From: Chitinophagaceae bacterium | GTDB taxonomy: Bacteria > Bacteroidota > Bacteroidia > Chitinophagales > Chitinophagaceae | Direction: 5' to 3' | Length of the DNA: 64,000 nt | Assembly: GCA_019638615.1 (NCBI GenBank) | Contig: JAHBTL010000001.1 | Span: 186,001 to 250,000 of the forward strand | Shown: positions 54,073 to 62,638 of the stretch, one piece after another | How positions within the stretch are numbered: position 1 is the first letter of the stretch | How the letters are laid out: the number at the start of each line of letters is the position of its first letter | Notes under the pieces: generated by a model | The model's database searches: none | Told to the model about the DNA's origin: nothing | The model's input: the letters and a program-made list of their open reading frames with translations, nothing else | Made by a program: the position numbers and the translations under genes

Positions 54073-55962
54073 TTATACATTCACTACCAATACAGGGATC
54101 TTAAGATCGTGCCGTACAGAATTAACCGTTTGCCCGTGTACAAAATCTTCTATTCCCTTATGTCCATGTGCGCCTATTACAAGCAAATCAGCCTGCTCTT
54201 CTTTTACAATGCGCACTATCTCACCAGCCCTTTTATAAAACCCTAAACCGGTAACGACCTTATATCCTTTTTCCATTAATGCGTCTTTGTACAACTGTAA
54301 CCTTTTTTCATCCTCCTTGGTTTCAAAATCATCGCTTTCACTTCCCAGCATCCGGGCCGATACGCTCTCCACTACATGTATCAATAAATAAGTGGTGTCT
54401 GTATTCCCCTGCGCTATCGCATGCGAGATCAGCTTTTTGTCATTCTCGCTGAACTCCAGGGCTATCGCCACTTTCTTGTAGGCAGGCACCTGCAGATCCA
54501 ACGGGCCTGCCGGATCGGGATGAATGGCAAGAGAGGGTGTCCTGGTCAGCCTGAACAATACCGGGTGCAGGCTGATGTACAACAATAAGAGAAAGAAAAA
54601 TATTCCCAGAGCCACTACCAATACCTTAATGTACCAATAGCCTTCCTGCAAAAATATTCCGGCTACTTCCTCCCAAACCATCCTGATATTAAGATATACC
54701 AGAACAGCGGCGATACCCCATGCCAGGATTTTAACAACAGGTTTAATGGCAAATGCCCCCATTGTTTTTTTATCGCTCACAAAATGAATGAGCGGAATAA
54801 CGGCAAACCCTAATTGCAAGCTCAGTATCACCTGGCTCAATATCAGCAGGGCATCCAGCTCCTGGTCGCCATAAACGCCTATCACAATCAATGCAGGCAC
54901 AATGGCAATGAGGCGGGTAATCAAACGACGCAGCAATGGGTTGATACGGATACGCAAATATCCTTCCATTACAATTTGCCCCGCAAGCGTTCCGGTAATG
55001 GTAGAGCTTTGTCCGGCTGCAATGAGCGCCACCGCAAAAAGCGTGGAAGCAAGATTGCTTCCGAGCAGGGGAGTCAACAACTGATGCGCTTCTTCTAACT
55101 GTGCCACTTCGGTACGTCCTGTTTTAAAAAATGTAGCAGCCGCTAATACCAGTATGGCGGCATTTACCAAAAAAGCAAGGTTCAGTGCTACCGTGCTGTC
55201 CAGTACGCTCATCTTTAAAGCAAAGCGTATGCTTTTTTCATCACGCTTTATTTTGCGCGTTTGCACAAGCGATGAATGCAGGTATAAATTATGCGGCATA
55301 ACAGTAGCGCCTATAATGCCTATGGCAATATAAAGCGCTTCGTTATTAGGCAGGGTTGGAATAAGTCCTTTTGCCACTTCAGGCAAATGTGGCTTTGCAA
55401 GTATGATTTCAATGAGGAAAGAAACACTGATGACGCCGATCAGCGTAATGATAAAAGCCTCCATCACCCGCATGCCCATGCGTTGCAGAAAAAGCAGCAA
55501 AAAGGTATCCAGCGCCGTTATGGCTACTCCCCACATCAGGGGCAACCCGGTAAGCAGGTGCAACCCGATTGCCATGCCCAGCACTTCTGCCAGGTCGGTA
55601 GCGGCAATCGCAATTTCTGCCAGGAGATATAAAATAAAATTGATGTATGCAGGATAGGTTTCCCGGTTCGCCTGGGCCAGATCGCGCCCTCTTACAATGC
55701 CCAGCCGGGCGGAAAGACTTTGAAGCAGCAATGCCATTATATTGCTCATCAGCAATACCCATATCAGCGTATAGCCGAATTTGCTGCCTCCTGCCAGGTC
55801 GGTAGCCCAGTTACCCGGATCCATATACCCCACACCTACCAGGTAAGCCGGCCCCAGGAAAGCTGCCACCCGTTTCCACCTGGGTTTGCTGTTTCCGCCG
55901 GTTGTATCAATGCTGGAGTGTACCTCGCTCAGGGATGCGTCTGAGTTCAATTTAAGATCCAT
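54073..55962 (-). CDS. Nramp divalent-metal transporter fused to a universal stress protein domain
   Basis: 629 residues from the ATG at 55962 (MDLKLNSDASLSE); a TTG nine bases upstream is less likely. The Nramp domain (about 30-490) has the metal-binding GYMDPGNWATDLAG in helix 1 and GATVMPHNLYLHSS in helix 6, with around 11-12 membrane helices. The last ~150 residues form a UspA-type domain (KVAIALEFSENDKKLISHAI to the G-rich DLLVIGAHGHKGIEDFVHG). Nramp imports Mn(II) or Fe(II) with protons. The UspA domain may bind nucleotide and regulate transport. The gene has an 83-base foldable leader directly upstream and a TTTAG-n6-CTAAA box at the promoter. Confidence 0.93.
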   Translation of the reverse strand: MDLKLNSDASLSEVHSSIDTTGGNSKPRWKRVAAFLGPAYLVGVGYMDPGNWATDLAGGSKFGYTLIWVLLMSNIMALLLQSLSARLGIVRGRDLAQANRETYPAYINFILYLLAEIAIAATDLAEVLGMAIGLHLLTGLPLMWGVAITALDTFLLLFLQRMGMRVMEAFIITLIGVISVSFLIEIILAKPHLPEVAKGLIPTLPNNEALYIAIGIIGATVMPHNLYLHSSLVQTRKIKRDEKSIRFALKMSVLDSTVALNLAFLVNAAILVLAAATFFKTGRTEVAQLEEAHQLLTPLLGSNLASTLFAVALIAAGQSSTITGTLAGQIVMEGYLRIRINPLLRRLITRLIAIVPALIVIGVYGDQELDALLILSQVILSLQLGFAVIPLIHFVSDKKTMGAFAIKPVVKILAWGIAAVLVYLNIRMVWEEVAGIFLQEGYWYIKVLVVALGIFFFLLLLYISLHPVLFRLTRTPSLAIHPDPAGPLDLQVPAYKKVAIALEFSENDKKLISHAIAQGNTDTTYLLIHVVESVSARMLGSESDDFETKEDEKRLQLYKDALMEKGYKVVTGLGFYKRAGEIVRIVKEEQADLLVIGAHGHKGIEDFVHGQTVNSVRHDLKIPVLVVNV

Positions 55963-55969
55963 GTTCAAC

Positions 55970-56052
55970 AAAGATGCTTTTCGCCAGGGGACCGTTAAGA
56001 TATTCTAACAACGGGTAGCGCCGTATCATACCCGGGGCAACCCTGCATCTTT
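55970..56052 (-). promoter_or_regulatory. Structured 5' leader of the Nramp-USP gene (candidate riboswitch or RNA switch)
   Basis: In the mRNA sense, AAAGAUGC (56052-56045) pairs perfectly with GCAUCUUU (55977-55970). Stacked on it CAGGG can pair with CCCUG. Inside are a 6-bp hairpin CGGGUA/UACCCG (loop of 11) and a hairpin GUUAGA/UCUUAAC. The closing stem ends seven bases before the ATG, so it would affect ribosome access. The layout is a junction with two arms. A metal-sensing riboswitch is an obvious idea for an Nramp gene, but I could not match it to yybP-ykoY or another known class. Confidence 0.55.
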
Positions 56053-56126
56053 CAGCATTGAAATGATAAACGGCTTTTAAGGAATTTCCTTCACTAATAG
56101 AAGAATTCATATAATCTAATTAATAT

Positions 56127-56142
56127 TTTAGCCAAATCTAAA
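56127..56142 (-). promoter_or_regulatory. Promoter -7 box overlapping a DtxR/MntR-like inverted repeat
   Basis: TTTAG (56127-56131), CCAAAT, CTAAA (56138-56142) form an inverted repeat of the kind bound by DtxR/MntR-type metal regulators. On the minus strand TAGATTTG (56140-56133) fits the -7 consensus TAnnTTTG. A metal-loaded repressor here would block the Nramp promoter. A start near 56126 would give a leader of about 165 bases containing the folded element. Confidence 0.45.
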
Positions 56143-57058
56143 TAAATATTTTTATAAAATAAAAATTTGCAATACGCCGGCACAGAGAACAGTTCCGGAA
56201 TACATTTCAAATTTTCGTAGGCGGGTGGTGACCCGCCTATCGGCAGGACCATCCGGGCGGCCATCTGCCTGTAGGATAAACTGAACTACAAATGCCTGGC
56301 AGATTTACCTTCTGTGAGAAAGTTCTCCTTCGCGTAAGAACAATTAAAGTATTAGCCTCCCGTTGGCCCAGTCGAAATAACGAAACTCACAAACGTCCCT
56401 GCGAGTTACTAATTAGGCGGCGCCTCCATCATTGCGCCGTGACAAGTTGCATTTGTTTGTCACAGCTTTCTGATTTGTAAGTATCCTAAGTCGGCTAAGT
56501 TATCAGCAAACGTATCAGGGCTCTGTTGCTGAATTCACAGTAGTACTAAAGCTTCATCAGAGCGTTCCGGGAAATTGCGGTAATAATTTCCCGGCGGCTT
56601 TTTGGTTACTTTTTTCCGCAAAAAAGTAACAGAAAAAAGCGGAGGGATTGTAGTTGAAAGGAAAACCGGGTTTGTGGAACAACAAATTGAAGTTCATAAC
56701 CAGTTGATAAATAGCAAACTGGATGATATGTCATTGGCAGTCCGCCACACAGAAGTTTTAGCTAAAAGGATTCTGCGGCGGGAGAAGCAGTTCTCGCAGT
56801 AGGACATCTGCTTTTTCTGCGAGGATGGCTTCTCCCGCCATAATGTTTATTTTGAACCGACGCATAGATAGCGGCGGGCTCGCCATGACAGGTAAGAGGT
56901 TGATGACCCCGTAACCTTCACGATCATTCAGGTTTACAATAATCCATTCTCTTACCAATCCAAAAGGGATATCCCATGTTTTTTGCAGGCACGTCTGCTT
57001 TGCTAATTAGAAATGCGCCTACAGTTCTACTCAAAAAAAGCATATTTTACAGTTTGAA
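56143..57058. other. Long intergenic region with palindromes, no convincing gene
   Basis: TAGGCGGGT-GGTG-ACCCGCCTA (56218-56239) is a perfect 9-bp hairpin. TTACCTTCTGTGAGAAAGTTCTC (about 56304-56326) is a fragment of the dispersed repeat family seen at 21.6 and 34.3 kb. GTTACTTTTTT-CCGC-AAAAAAGTAAC (56605-56630) is a perfect 11-bp hairpin of a common dispersed type. The 66-codon frame at 56602-56802 crosses that hairpin and is not trusted. Confidence 0.6.
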
Positions 57059-58003
57059 ATGCTTTTTATGCGGACGTTTATTTTATTTTTTGCCATGCTT
57101 GCAGTATTGGGCTGCAAAAGCAGGAAGAAAGACCTCCGGGGAGAAGACCCCGTGGACATTGGTGATTTTATTGGGTTTTTCCAGGATGCACCCCTGCCTT
57201 ATGCTATCGCAGATACCCAGATCAATAGAAAGCTTCCCGATTCATTGCTGATCAGCAATAAAATTTTTACACAGTTTGTGCCCGACTCCGTTTACACAAA
57301 AGATTATGGCAAAAATGCCAGCCCCAAGCTATATGCGGTCGGCAAAATTGAAGGCCCCGGAAAAGAAATATACCTGCTGGTAAAGGCCGCCACCCCGGAA
57401 AAACAAGTAGGCTATATTGTATGTTTCGATAAAGAGGAGACTTTCAAAACGGCAATGCCTCTTGTAAGGAACAATCCTGATAAAAGTAAATCGCTGACCG
57501 GAAGCATTGATAAGCGTTTCACCATCACCACCTCCGAAACACGTAAAGCTGCCGACGGGCAACGTTATTACAAGCTTAACGCGTATGTGTACAACAATGC
57601 CGGGGTATTTACACTCATTAAAATCGAATCGAATGAACCGGTAATCCCGAAAGAAGTATACAATCCTATTGACACTTTTCCGCGCAAACACAAGCTGGCG
57701 GGAGATTACGTGAAGGACAAAAAGAACTTTGTAGCCGTACGGGATGGAAAGGACGAAAAACATGTATTGTTTTTTGTACATTTTGACGGGGGGAAAGAGG
57801 AATGCTCCGGAGAATTAAAAGGCGAAGCAAAACTGGTAAAGCCCAACCTGGCATATTACCGGCAGGTGGGAGATGCCTGTGTGCTTGAACTAAACTTCAG
57901 CAACAACAAAGTAGCCTTACGCGAAGAACAGGGATGTGGAAATTACAGGGGCATCAAATGTACATTTTCAGGAACTTATGCACGAAAGAAAAAAGCAAAA
58001 TAA
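57059..58003 (+). CDS. Hypothetical lipoprotein
   Basis: 314 residues, or 311 from the ATG at 57068. Signal peptide with lipobox VLGC followed by KSRKKD. The mature protein has KLYAVGKIEGPGKEIYLLVK, GYIVCFDKEETFKTAMPLVR and a C-terminal domain starting near IDTFPRKHKLAGDYVKDKKN with paired Cys (ECSG, DACVLE, QGCGNYRGIKC). The last ~90 residues look like a small beta barrel with disulfides, but no family is recognised. It would be periplasmic or outer-membrane attached. It is convergent with the DUF3108 gene 14 bases away. Confidence 0.65.
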   Translation: MLFMRTFILFFAMLAVLGCKSRKKDLRGEDPVDIGDFIGFFQDAPLPYAIADTQINRKLPDSLLISNKIFTQFVPDSVYTKDYGKNASPKLYAVGKIEGPGKEIYLLVKAATPEKQVGYIVCFDKEETFKTAMPLVRNNPDKSKSLTGSIDKRFTITTSETRKAADGQRYYKLNAYVYNNAGVFTLIKIESNEPVIPKEVYNPIDTFPRKHKLAGDYVKDKKNFVAVRDGKDEKHVLFFVHFDGGKEECSGELKGEAKLVKPNLAYYRQVGDACVLELNFSNNKVALREEQGCGNYRGIKCTFSGTYARKKKAK

Positions 58004-58017
58004 ACAGCGGGAAGCGG

Positions 58018-58812
58018 TTATCGGAACTTTATCATAGAACTCAACGGATACCTGAGATTACGGTACCCCATCATATCCACTTTTATATTTCCTACAACAA
58101 TCGGGCTTTCTATGCGCAACGGCAGCTTGTTGCCATCATCGCTTACCCATACTGTCATTTTTTCGCCGCCCTCAAAAATAGTTCCTTTGATCAGCAGGGG
58201 CTTAAATTTAATGGTCCTGAATTTACCATAGCGTGTTTTTATGGTTTCTTTACCAATATACCTGATATACATTTCATGTATTTCATCATCCAGGAACAAA
58301 CTAAGGTTTATTTTATCGCCAGGCTTGTATTTTTCAAAATCAATATTACGGGCATAGTAAACCGCACTGATCACATCCTGGACACAGGGCTTGGTTTTAT
58401 ATACACCACTGGTCGTTACAACGGTTTGCGCTTCGTGATTGAAACTCGCATTTTCATATTTCTTGTATCCGCCTTCATCTATATTGCGGATGAAGCGGTA
58501 AGGCTTGAGTGTGGTCGTATCAAGGTAACTTTCATACCTGTCGCGCACTTTAAATATCCAATCGTACGAAGAATTAGACCATCCTTCCCCTACGGCATGG
58601 TACACCGGCTTGCCATTGTAGTTATCAAGCGTAGCGGTAAAAGTAGCGGTGCCTGCATCCACGTAAATACCTACCACATTGTAAAATACTTTCAATGTAA
58701 TTCTTTCCCCTGATGAAAAGCTGGTATTGCGGATACTGCAGAACTCATTGTCTGCCGTAAGATTCGCACTGAGAATGACCAGTAAAAGCGTACTGAAAAT
58801 TTTCCGCCTCAT
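58018..58812 (-). CDS. DUF3108 periplasmic protein
   Basis: 264 residues. Signal peptide (about 1-21), then ERITLKVFYNVVGIYVDAGT, FKVRDRYESYLDTTTLKPYR, VQDVISAVYYARNIDFEKYK and GNKLPLRIESPIVVGNIKVD. These are the hallmarks of DUF3108, an outer-membrane or periplasmic beta-rich family of unknown role. Its ATG overlaps the stop of the upstream flippase gene (ATGA), so the two are translationally coupled. That link suggests a role in cell-envelope lipid or glycan handling, which is inference. Confidence 0.88.
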   Translation of the reverse strand: MRRKIFSTLLLVILSANLTADNEFCSIRNTSFSSGERITLKVFYNVVGIYVDAGTATFTATLDNYNGKPVYHAVGEGWSNSSYDWIFKVRDRYESYLDTTTLKPYRFIRNIDEGGYKKYENASFNHEAQTVVTTSGVYKTKPCVQDVISAVYYARNIDFEKYKPGDKINLSLFLDDEIHEMYIRYIGKETIKTRYGKFRTIKFKPLLIKGTIFEGGEKMTVWVSDDGNKLPLRIESPIVVGNIKVDMMGYRNLRYPLSSMIKFR

Positions 58813-59828
58813 TGCTTTGTATTAAAAATTTTAAGTCCTGCCACCAGCATACTTCCTGCCAGCGCCGGCACAATTAAATTGACCAGCCATATACCTGTAG
58901 ACGCTGTATATATTCCTACAGTATTTGAGCTGAATGCCTGGAATAACAAGATCCCTGCTTTACCCCTCACTCCCAGTTCAAGTAAAGCTACCGTAGGAAT
59001 CACTGCTAAAATAAGATATAATACAGTTATTAACCAGAATGCTACCCCTGTTAAAGTGTCTACATGCATCAATTGGAGTATTAATACGTACTGATAGACG
59101 AATACAAGATACCTGGCGAAAGACAATCCCAGCACTCTTAACAAAATTCTAACATTCAAGTCTTCCAGCACACGCAGGTGTGTCAGGATTTTTTCAGGCA
59201 ATTTTATTTTTTTTAAGCATTTCAGCAACCACCCCGGTCTGAAATAAAAAACAATGGAAGCAACTGTTATTATTACTACCATTACCTGTAATGCGCCCAT
59301 CCAAAAATCACTCACATATTCCTCCGCCATTACAAGCGGATTTTCTAAAATCAACAATCCCGCGACGCCCATTACCATCGTAACAATCAACTGACTTACG
59401 CTCCCCGCAATGGTAAGGGGTACCGACTGCAGGCGTTTGCCTTTTTCAACATACAGCATACGCCCCCCGTATTCGCCGATCCGGTTGGGCGTATTGACGG
59501 CAAAAGCTACTCCGGCTAAAGTAGCTTTAAATGCATTCCAAACTGATATTGGCTGAAGCGAGCTCATTAATACCTGCCATTTTCCTGCTTCAAGCAACCA
59601 GTTAACCACCATCAGGCTCATTACCATCCAAAATTTCCAGGACTGTTCCCCATACAAGGCTTCACCAATATAGTGCAGCGATTGCTTCAGGTCGGGCTGA
59701 CGTATAATTTGCAGGTAAATTGAATAAGTGAGCCAGATGAACACCGCTGGTCCTACAACCCGGTTGAGAAATATTTTGATACTTTTGTTCCATACTATTA
59801 TCCGGTTGTAAATAAATTCAGTTTGCAT
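58809..59828 (-). CDS. Lysylphosphatidylglycerol synthase-type membrane protein (flippase, UPF0104)
   Basis: 339 residues from the ATG at 59828 (MQTEFIYNRIIVWNKS); a TTG 12 bases upstream is less likely. Eight or more membrane helices. The family signature is NTPNRIGEYGGRMLYVEKGK, with the Arg-Ile-Gly-Glu cluster, at about 112-135. ELGVRGKAGILLFQ near residue 285 is the second conserved segment. Such proteins resemble the transmembrane flippase part of MprF and AglD. The substrate is not known. It is followed by DUF3108 with ATGA overlap, and its 5' end overlaps that of ruvC on the other strand by six bases. Confidence 0.87.
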   Translation of the reverse strand: MQTEFIYNRIIVWNKSIKIFLNRVVGPAVFIWLTYSIYLQIIRQPDLKQSLHYIGEALYGEQSWKFWMVMSLMVVNWLLEAGKWQVLMSSLQPISVWNAFKATLAGVAFAVNTPNRIGEYGGRMLYVEKGKRLQSVPLTIAGSVSQLIVTMVMGVAGLLILENPLVMAEEYVSDFWMGALQVMVVIITVASIVFYFRPGWLLKCLKKIKLPEKILTHLRVLEDLNVRILLRVLGLSFARYLVFVYQYVLILQLMHVDTLTGVAFWLITVLYLILAVIPTVALLELGVRGKAGILLFQAFSSNTVGIYTASTGIWLVNLIVPALAGSMLVAGLKIFNTKQ

Positions 59829-60404
59829 ACTAAATCTCAAATCATTTTAGGAATAGATCCAGGCACCCTTGTGATGGGCTATGGCGTTATTGCCGTTAAC
59901 GAACGGACCATCAAATTATTGGAAATGAACGCTATAAAATTATCTGCCCAAAAAGATCATTATGAACGACTTCATATGATACACCAAAAAGTATTGTCTC
60001 TTATACATTCTTTTAAGCCTGACCATTTTGCCATCGAAGCTCCTTTTTTCGGCAAGAATGTGCAAAGTATGCTTAAATTAGGAAGGGCCCAGGGAGTGGC
60101 CATAGCGGTAGCCATGCAGGCAGGTATACCGGTTACCGAATATTCTCCAAGAAAAATAAAACAATCCATTACGGGAAATGGCAATGCTGATAAAGAGCAG
60201 GTTTGGAAAATGCTGCAGCATATCGCCGATGTTTCACAGGTAATACAATCTTTTGATGCGTCCGACGCGCTTGCCGTAGCGGTCTGTCATCAACTGCAGC
60301 TTAGTTCTGTTGTAAAAGAAAGAAAAATAAAACCGGTTAAACGGAACAAAGGTTCATGGCAGGAATTTATAGCCGGTAACCCGCAAAGGGTTGTAATTAA
60401 ATAA
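59823..60404 (+). CDS. ruvC: Holliday junction resolvase RuvC
   Basis: 193 residues from a TTG at 59823; there is no in-frame ATG before the catalytic ILGIDPGT block, so an unusual start codon is likely. Catalytic acidic residues: Asp12 (GIDPGT), Glu72 (FAIEAPFFGKNVQSMLKLGR), and the Asp pair in SFDASDALAVAVCH. RuvC cuts four-way DNA junctions with RuvAB. The start codon overlaps the divergent flippase start (TTGCAT), so each promoter must lie within the other gene's coding region. The C-terminal tail (RKIKPVKRNKGSWQEFIAGN) is longer than in E. coli RuvC. Confidence 0.94.
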   Translation: MHTKSQIILGIDPGTLVMGYGVIAVNERTIKLLEMNAIKLSAQKDHYERLHMIHQKVLSLIHSFKPDHFAIEAPFFGKNVQSMLKLGRAQGVAIAVAMQAGIPVTEYSPRKIKQSITGNGNADKEQVWKMLQHIADVSQVIQSFDASDALAVAVCHQLQLSSVVKERKIKPVKRNKGSWQEFIAGNPQRVVIK

Positions 60405-60488
60405 AAACGAGGGGATATCAAATTTTCGATTGTTATACGGGTAGAGATAGGCATGCCTTGCGCCTACCCCTACCCCCATAATACAACG

Positions 60489-61568
60489 TTATTCCAAATG
60501 TTTCAGCAGCTTTTTAGCCGCCGACCGGATCAGTATCCAGTCTTTATCAATTTCATCCTGCGGCAACAGATCAAAACAGGTAAAAACAGGCCTTTCTATT
60601 CTTTCCATTCCGCGAAAGGGTTGCCCGGCTTTCCAGGTTACATTGGCAAAGCGCTGGAATAACGTTTTATCTTTTGTATCCAGGCTATCACTAACAATAG
60701 CATGCAATATATGGGAAGGAAGCCTGTGTTGTGCCGTGGCAAAATAGCTCAAACCACATTCAAGGGCGTAAAAGCCCGCTATGTTAATAGCAATTTTCTC
60801 GTCTTTCAAACGTATGAACTTCGTAGCCTTTTCATCACCGGGCGCTAAAAAGGAGGGTACCGGCTGATGGAGGGCAGTATAGTACGCTGCCGCTGTATGG
60901 GCTGCCATTTCTTCCGTAAATGGTCTGTCTTTTAGCAGTTCGCCAAGTCGTTGCAACTGTACCTGGCGGGGTGCATCTTTAACCTGCTGCATGGCAGGCA
61001 ACAGCTTCGTTGCGGCCGCGTACAACTGATCATAATCTTTCTGAATTTCTTCTTTCGATAAAAACGAAGAAGACACAAACACTTCTCTTGTTACCCGCTC
61101 CAGCCCCCTGAAAGGCTGTCCCGCTTTCCATGCAGCATTGGCAAACCGGTTGAGCAATAATATTTTGCCGGAATCCAGCTTTTTATCCAGCAGTGCCGTT
61201 ATCCATTCCCAAGGGGTGCCTCCATTTTGTTGCATGATGGCTCCTATGCCACATTCCAATGCATAAAAAGGAGCAATGCTGATGGCTATTTTTTCTTCTT
61301 TTACCAACCGGGCTATTACGGACGTATCCGAACCTTCAGGCAAAAACGCGGGCACAAATCCATTACCGGAAGAGTAGTAAGCAGCTTCCTGGCCGGCAGC
61401 CATTTCCAACGTAAAAGAAGTATCGCGCAGGAGGGCTGTGATCTTCAACAGCTCATTCTGTATCTGTTTTTCATCAGGCACGCTATGTTTATCGGTACTA
61501 TGCATTGTACATGAATATGAAAATAGATACAACAATACCCAGCCGGTACAAAAAGCAGCTATTTTCAT
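60489..61568 (-). CDS. Lipoprotein with internal duplication, unknown function
   Basis: 359 residues. Signal peptide with lipobox YSC (Cys 20). The body is two homologous halves: the first (about 38-190) has FTLEMAAGQEAAYYSSGNGF, EKIAISIAPFYALECGIGAI and RFANAAWKAGQPFRGLERVT; the second (about 205-355) has FTEEMAAHTAAAYYTALHQP, EKIAINIAGFYALECGLSYF and RFANVTWKAGQPFRGMERIE. Each half is mostly helical. The strongly kept WKAGQPFRGxER and FYALECG motifs look like a binding or catalytic site. I recognise no family. It would be attached to a membrane facing the periplasm. It appears to be a single-gene unit. Confidence 0.7.
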   Translation of the reverse strand: MKIAAFCTGWVLLYLFSYSCTMHSTDKHSVPDEKQIQNELLKITALLRDTSFTLEMAAGQEAAYYSSGNGFVPAFLPEGSDTSVIARLVKEEKIAISIAPFYALECGIGAIMQQNGGTPWEWITALLDKKLDSGKILLLNRFANAAWKAGQPFRGLERVTREVFVSSSFLSKEEIQKDYDQLYAAATKLLPAMQQVKDAPRQVQLQRLGELLKDRPFTEEMAAHTAAAYYTALHQPVPSFLAPGDEKATKFIRLKDEKIAINIAGFYALECGLSYFATAQHRLPSHILHAIVSDSLDTKDKTLFQRFANVTWKAGQPFRGMERIERPVFTCFDLLPQDEIDKDWILIRSAAKKLLKHLE

Positions 61569-61624
61569 TGTAGCAGGTTTGATATGCGCGTTAAGTTACT
61601 TCAAACAAAACAGAACCCTATTAT

Positions 61625-62017
61625 CTAATCCATATTAGAAACGATTTTTTCCTGTATTTCTTTTAATTGCCCCGCAGAAAGCTTCAGCTTGCCCCTGGTG
61701 AAATTAAGATCATCAACAGAATTTATAGGAATAAGATGAATATGGGCATGCGGCACTTCCAGTCCTACCACACTTATTCCGCAACGATTGCAATCAAACG
61801 ATCTTTCGATGGCTTTGGCAATGGGCTGGGCAAACTGCATCAATTCCGCAAGATAATCCGGTGGCAGATCAAACAGGTTGTCTACTTCAATTTTAGGAAT
61901 TACCAGCGTATGCCCCTTTACCAGGGGAAAAATATCCAGAAAAGCAAAACACTTTTCGTTTTCTGCTATTTTATACGAAGGAATGTCGCCGACAATAATT
62001 TTAGAAAACAGGGTCAT
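61625..62017 (-). CDS. HIT-family nucleotide hydrolase
   Basis: 130 residues. N-terminal TLFSKIIVGDIPSYKIAENE, then FAFLDIFPLVKGHTLVIPK, and the histidine triad VPHAHIHLIPIN near the C terminus. These place it in the HinT-like branch, which hydrolyses nucleoside phosphoramidates or related bonds; one His acts as nucleophile. It is cytosolic and dimeric in relatives. It lies 27 bases downstream of the AhpD-like gene on the same strand, so the two may be cotranscribed. Confidence 0.94.
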   Translation of the reverse strand: MTLFSKIIVGDIPSYKIAENEKCFAFLDIFPLVKGHTLVIPKIEVDNLFDLPPDYLAELMQFAQPIAKAIERSFDCNRCGISVVGLEVPHAHIHLIPINSVDDLNFTRGKLKLSAGQLKEIQEKIVSNMD

Positions 62018-62044
62018 TGTTTATTTTTTAATGCTATAAGAAAA

Positions 62045-62596
62045 TCATTTATGCAGATCAATGCCCGCATATCCTTCCACGGCGCGCTGAGGCGCCCGGT
62101 TTATGTAAAACTGCCTGTCCTGCGGCGCCCAGGTTCCTAACCCGTCTACATACCGGTTAAACATGCAAAACGCCGCCGCGATCAGCACCGTGTCGTGAAT
62201 TTCCCGGTCGGTGGCGCCCTGCGCCCTGGCATCTTCAACCAGCTCGGTGGTTACGTGTTTGCCGCTTTTTTGAACAGCGCCGGCTATAGCCAGCAACGAT
62301 TTAAGTTTGGCAGATAGCGGCGCAGATAAAAAATCATTTTTAATGGCGTCTATATCCTTCATTTCGCATTGCATATAATGTTGCGCCAACGCGCCATGTA
62401 CATTCTGACAGAAAAAACAATTATTCAGATAGGATACATAGGTTCCGATCAGCTCTCTTTCACCCCTGCTCAATGTACTGTCGTCGCTGCGCAATAATAC
62501 TTCCGCCAGTTGGTTCAGCGGCTTTTCTGTTTCGGGGCGATACGCCATCAGACCGCGAATGCCCGGCAGCTCATTTCCAAGATCAATATGTGCCAT
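62045..62596 (-). CDS. AhpD-like carboxymuconolactone decarboxylase-fold peroxidase-related protein
   Basis: 183 residues, all-helical AhpD fold. The active-site motif NNCFFCQNVHGALAQHY (CxxC and His, about 60) is present, as is the ERELIGTYVSYLN proton-relay region. AhpD-type proteins pass reducing power to peroxiredoxins. The exact partner here is unknown since no ahpC is near. It sits between the PBP4-type gene (42 bases upstream) and the HIT gene on the same strand, so all three may form one transcript. Contrary readings such as a decarboxylase are unlikely because of the CxxC. Confidence 0.87.
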   Translation of the reverse strand: MAHIDLGNELPGIRGLMAYRPETEKPLNQLAEVLLRSDDSTLSRGERELIGTYVSYLNNCFFCQNVHGALAQHYMQCEMKDIDAIKNDFLSAPLSAKLKSLLAIAGAVQKSGKHVTTELVEDARAQGATDREIHDTVLIAAAFCMFNRYVDGLGTWAPQDRQFYINRAPQRAVEGYAGIDLHK

Positions 62597-62638
62597 ACGT
62601 GCGAAGATTTAAAAGAAAACAATACAAACTTATCAATA

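Noticed and set aside
55970-56052. Assignment of the Nramp leader to the yybP-ykoY Mn(II) riboswitch
   Set aside because: The conserved loop sequences of that class were not recognisable, so only a generic structured leader is claimed.
56602-56802. 66-codon frame starting VTFFRKKVTEKS
   Set aside because: Its start is the common dispersed GTTACTTTTTT/AAAAAAGTAAC hairpin; the remainder has no support.
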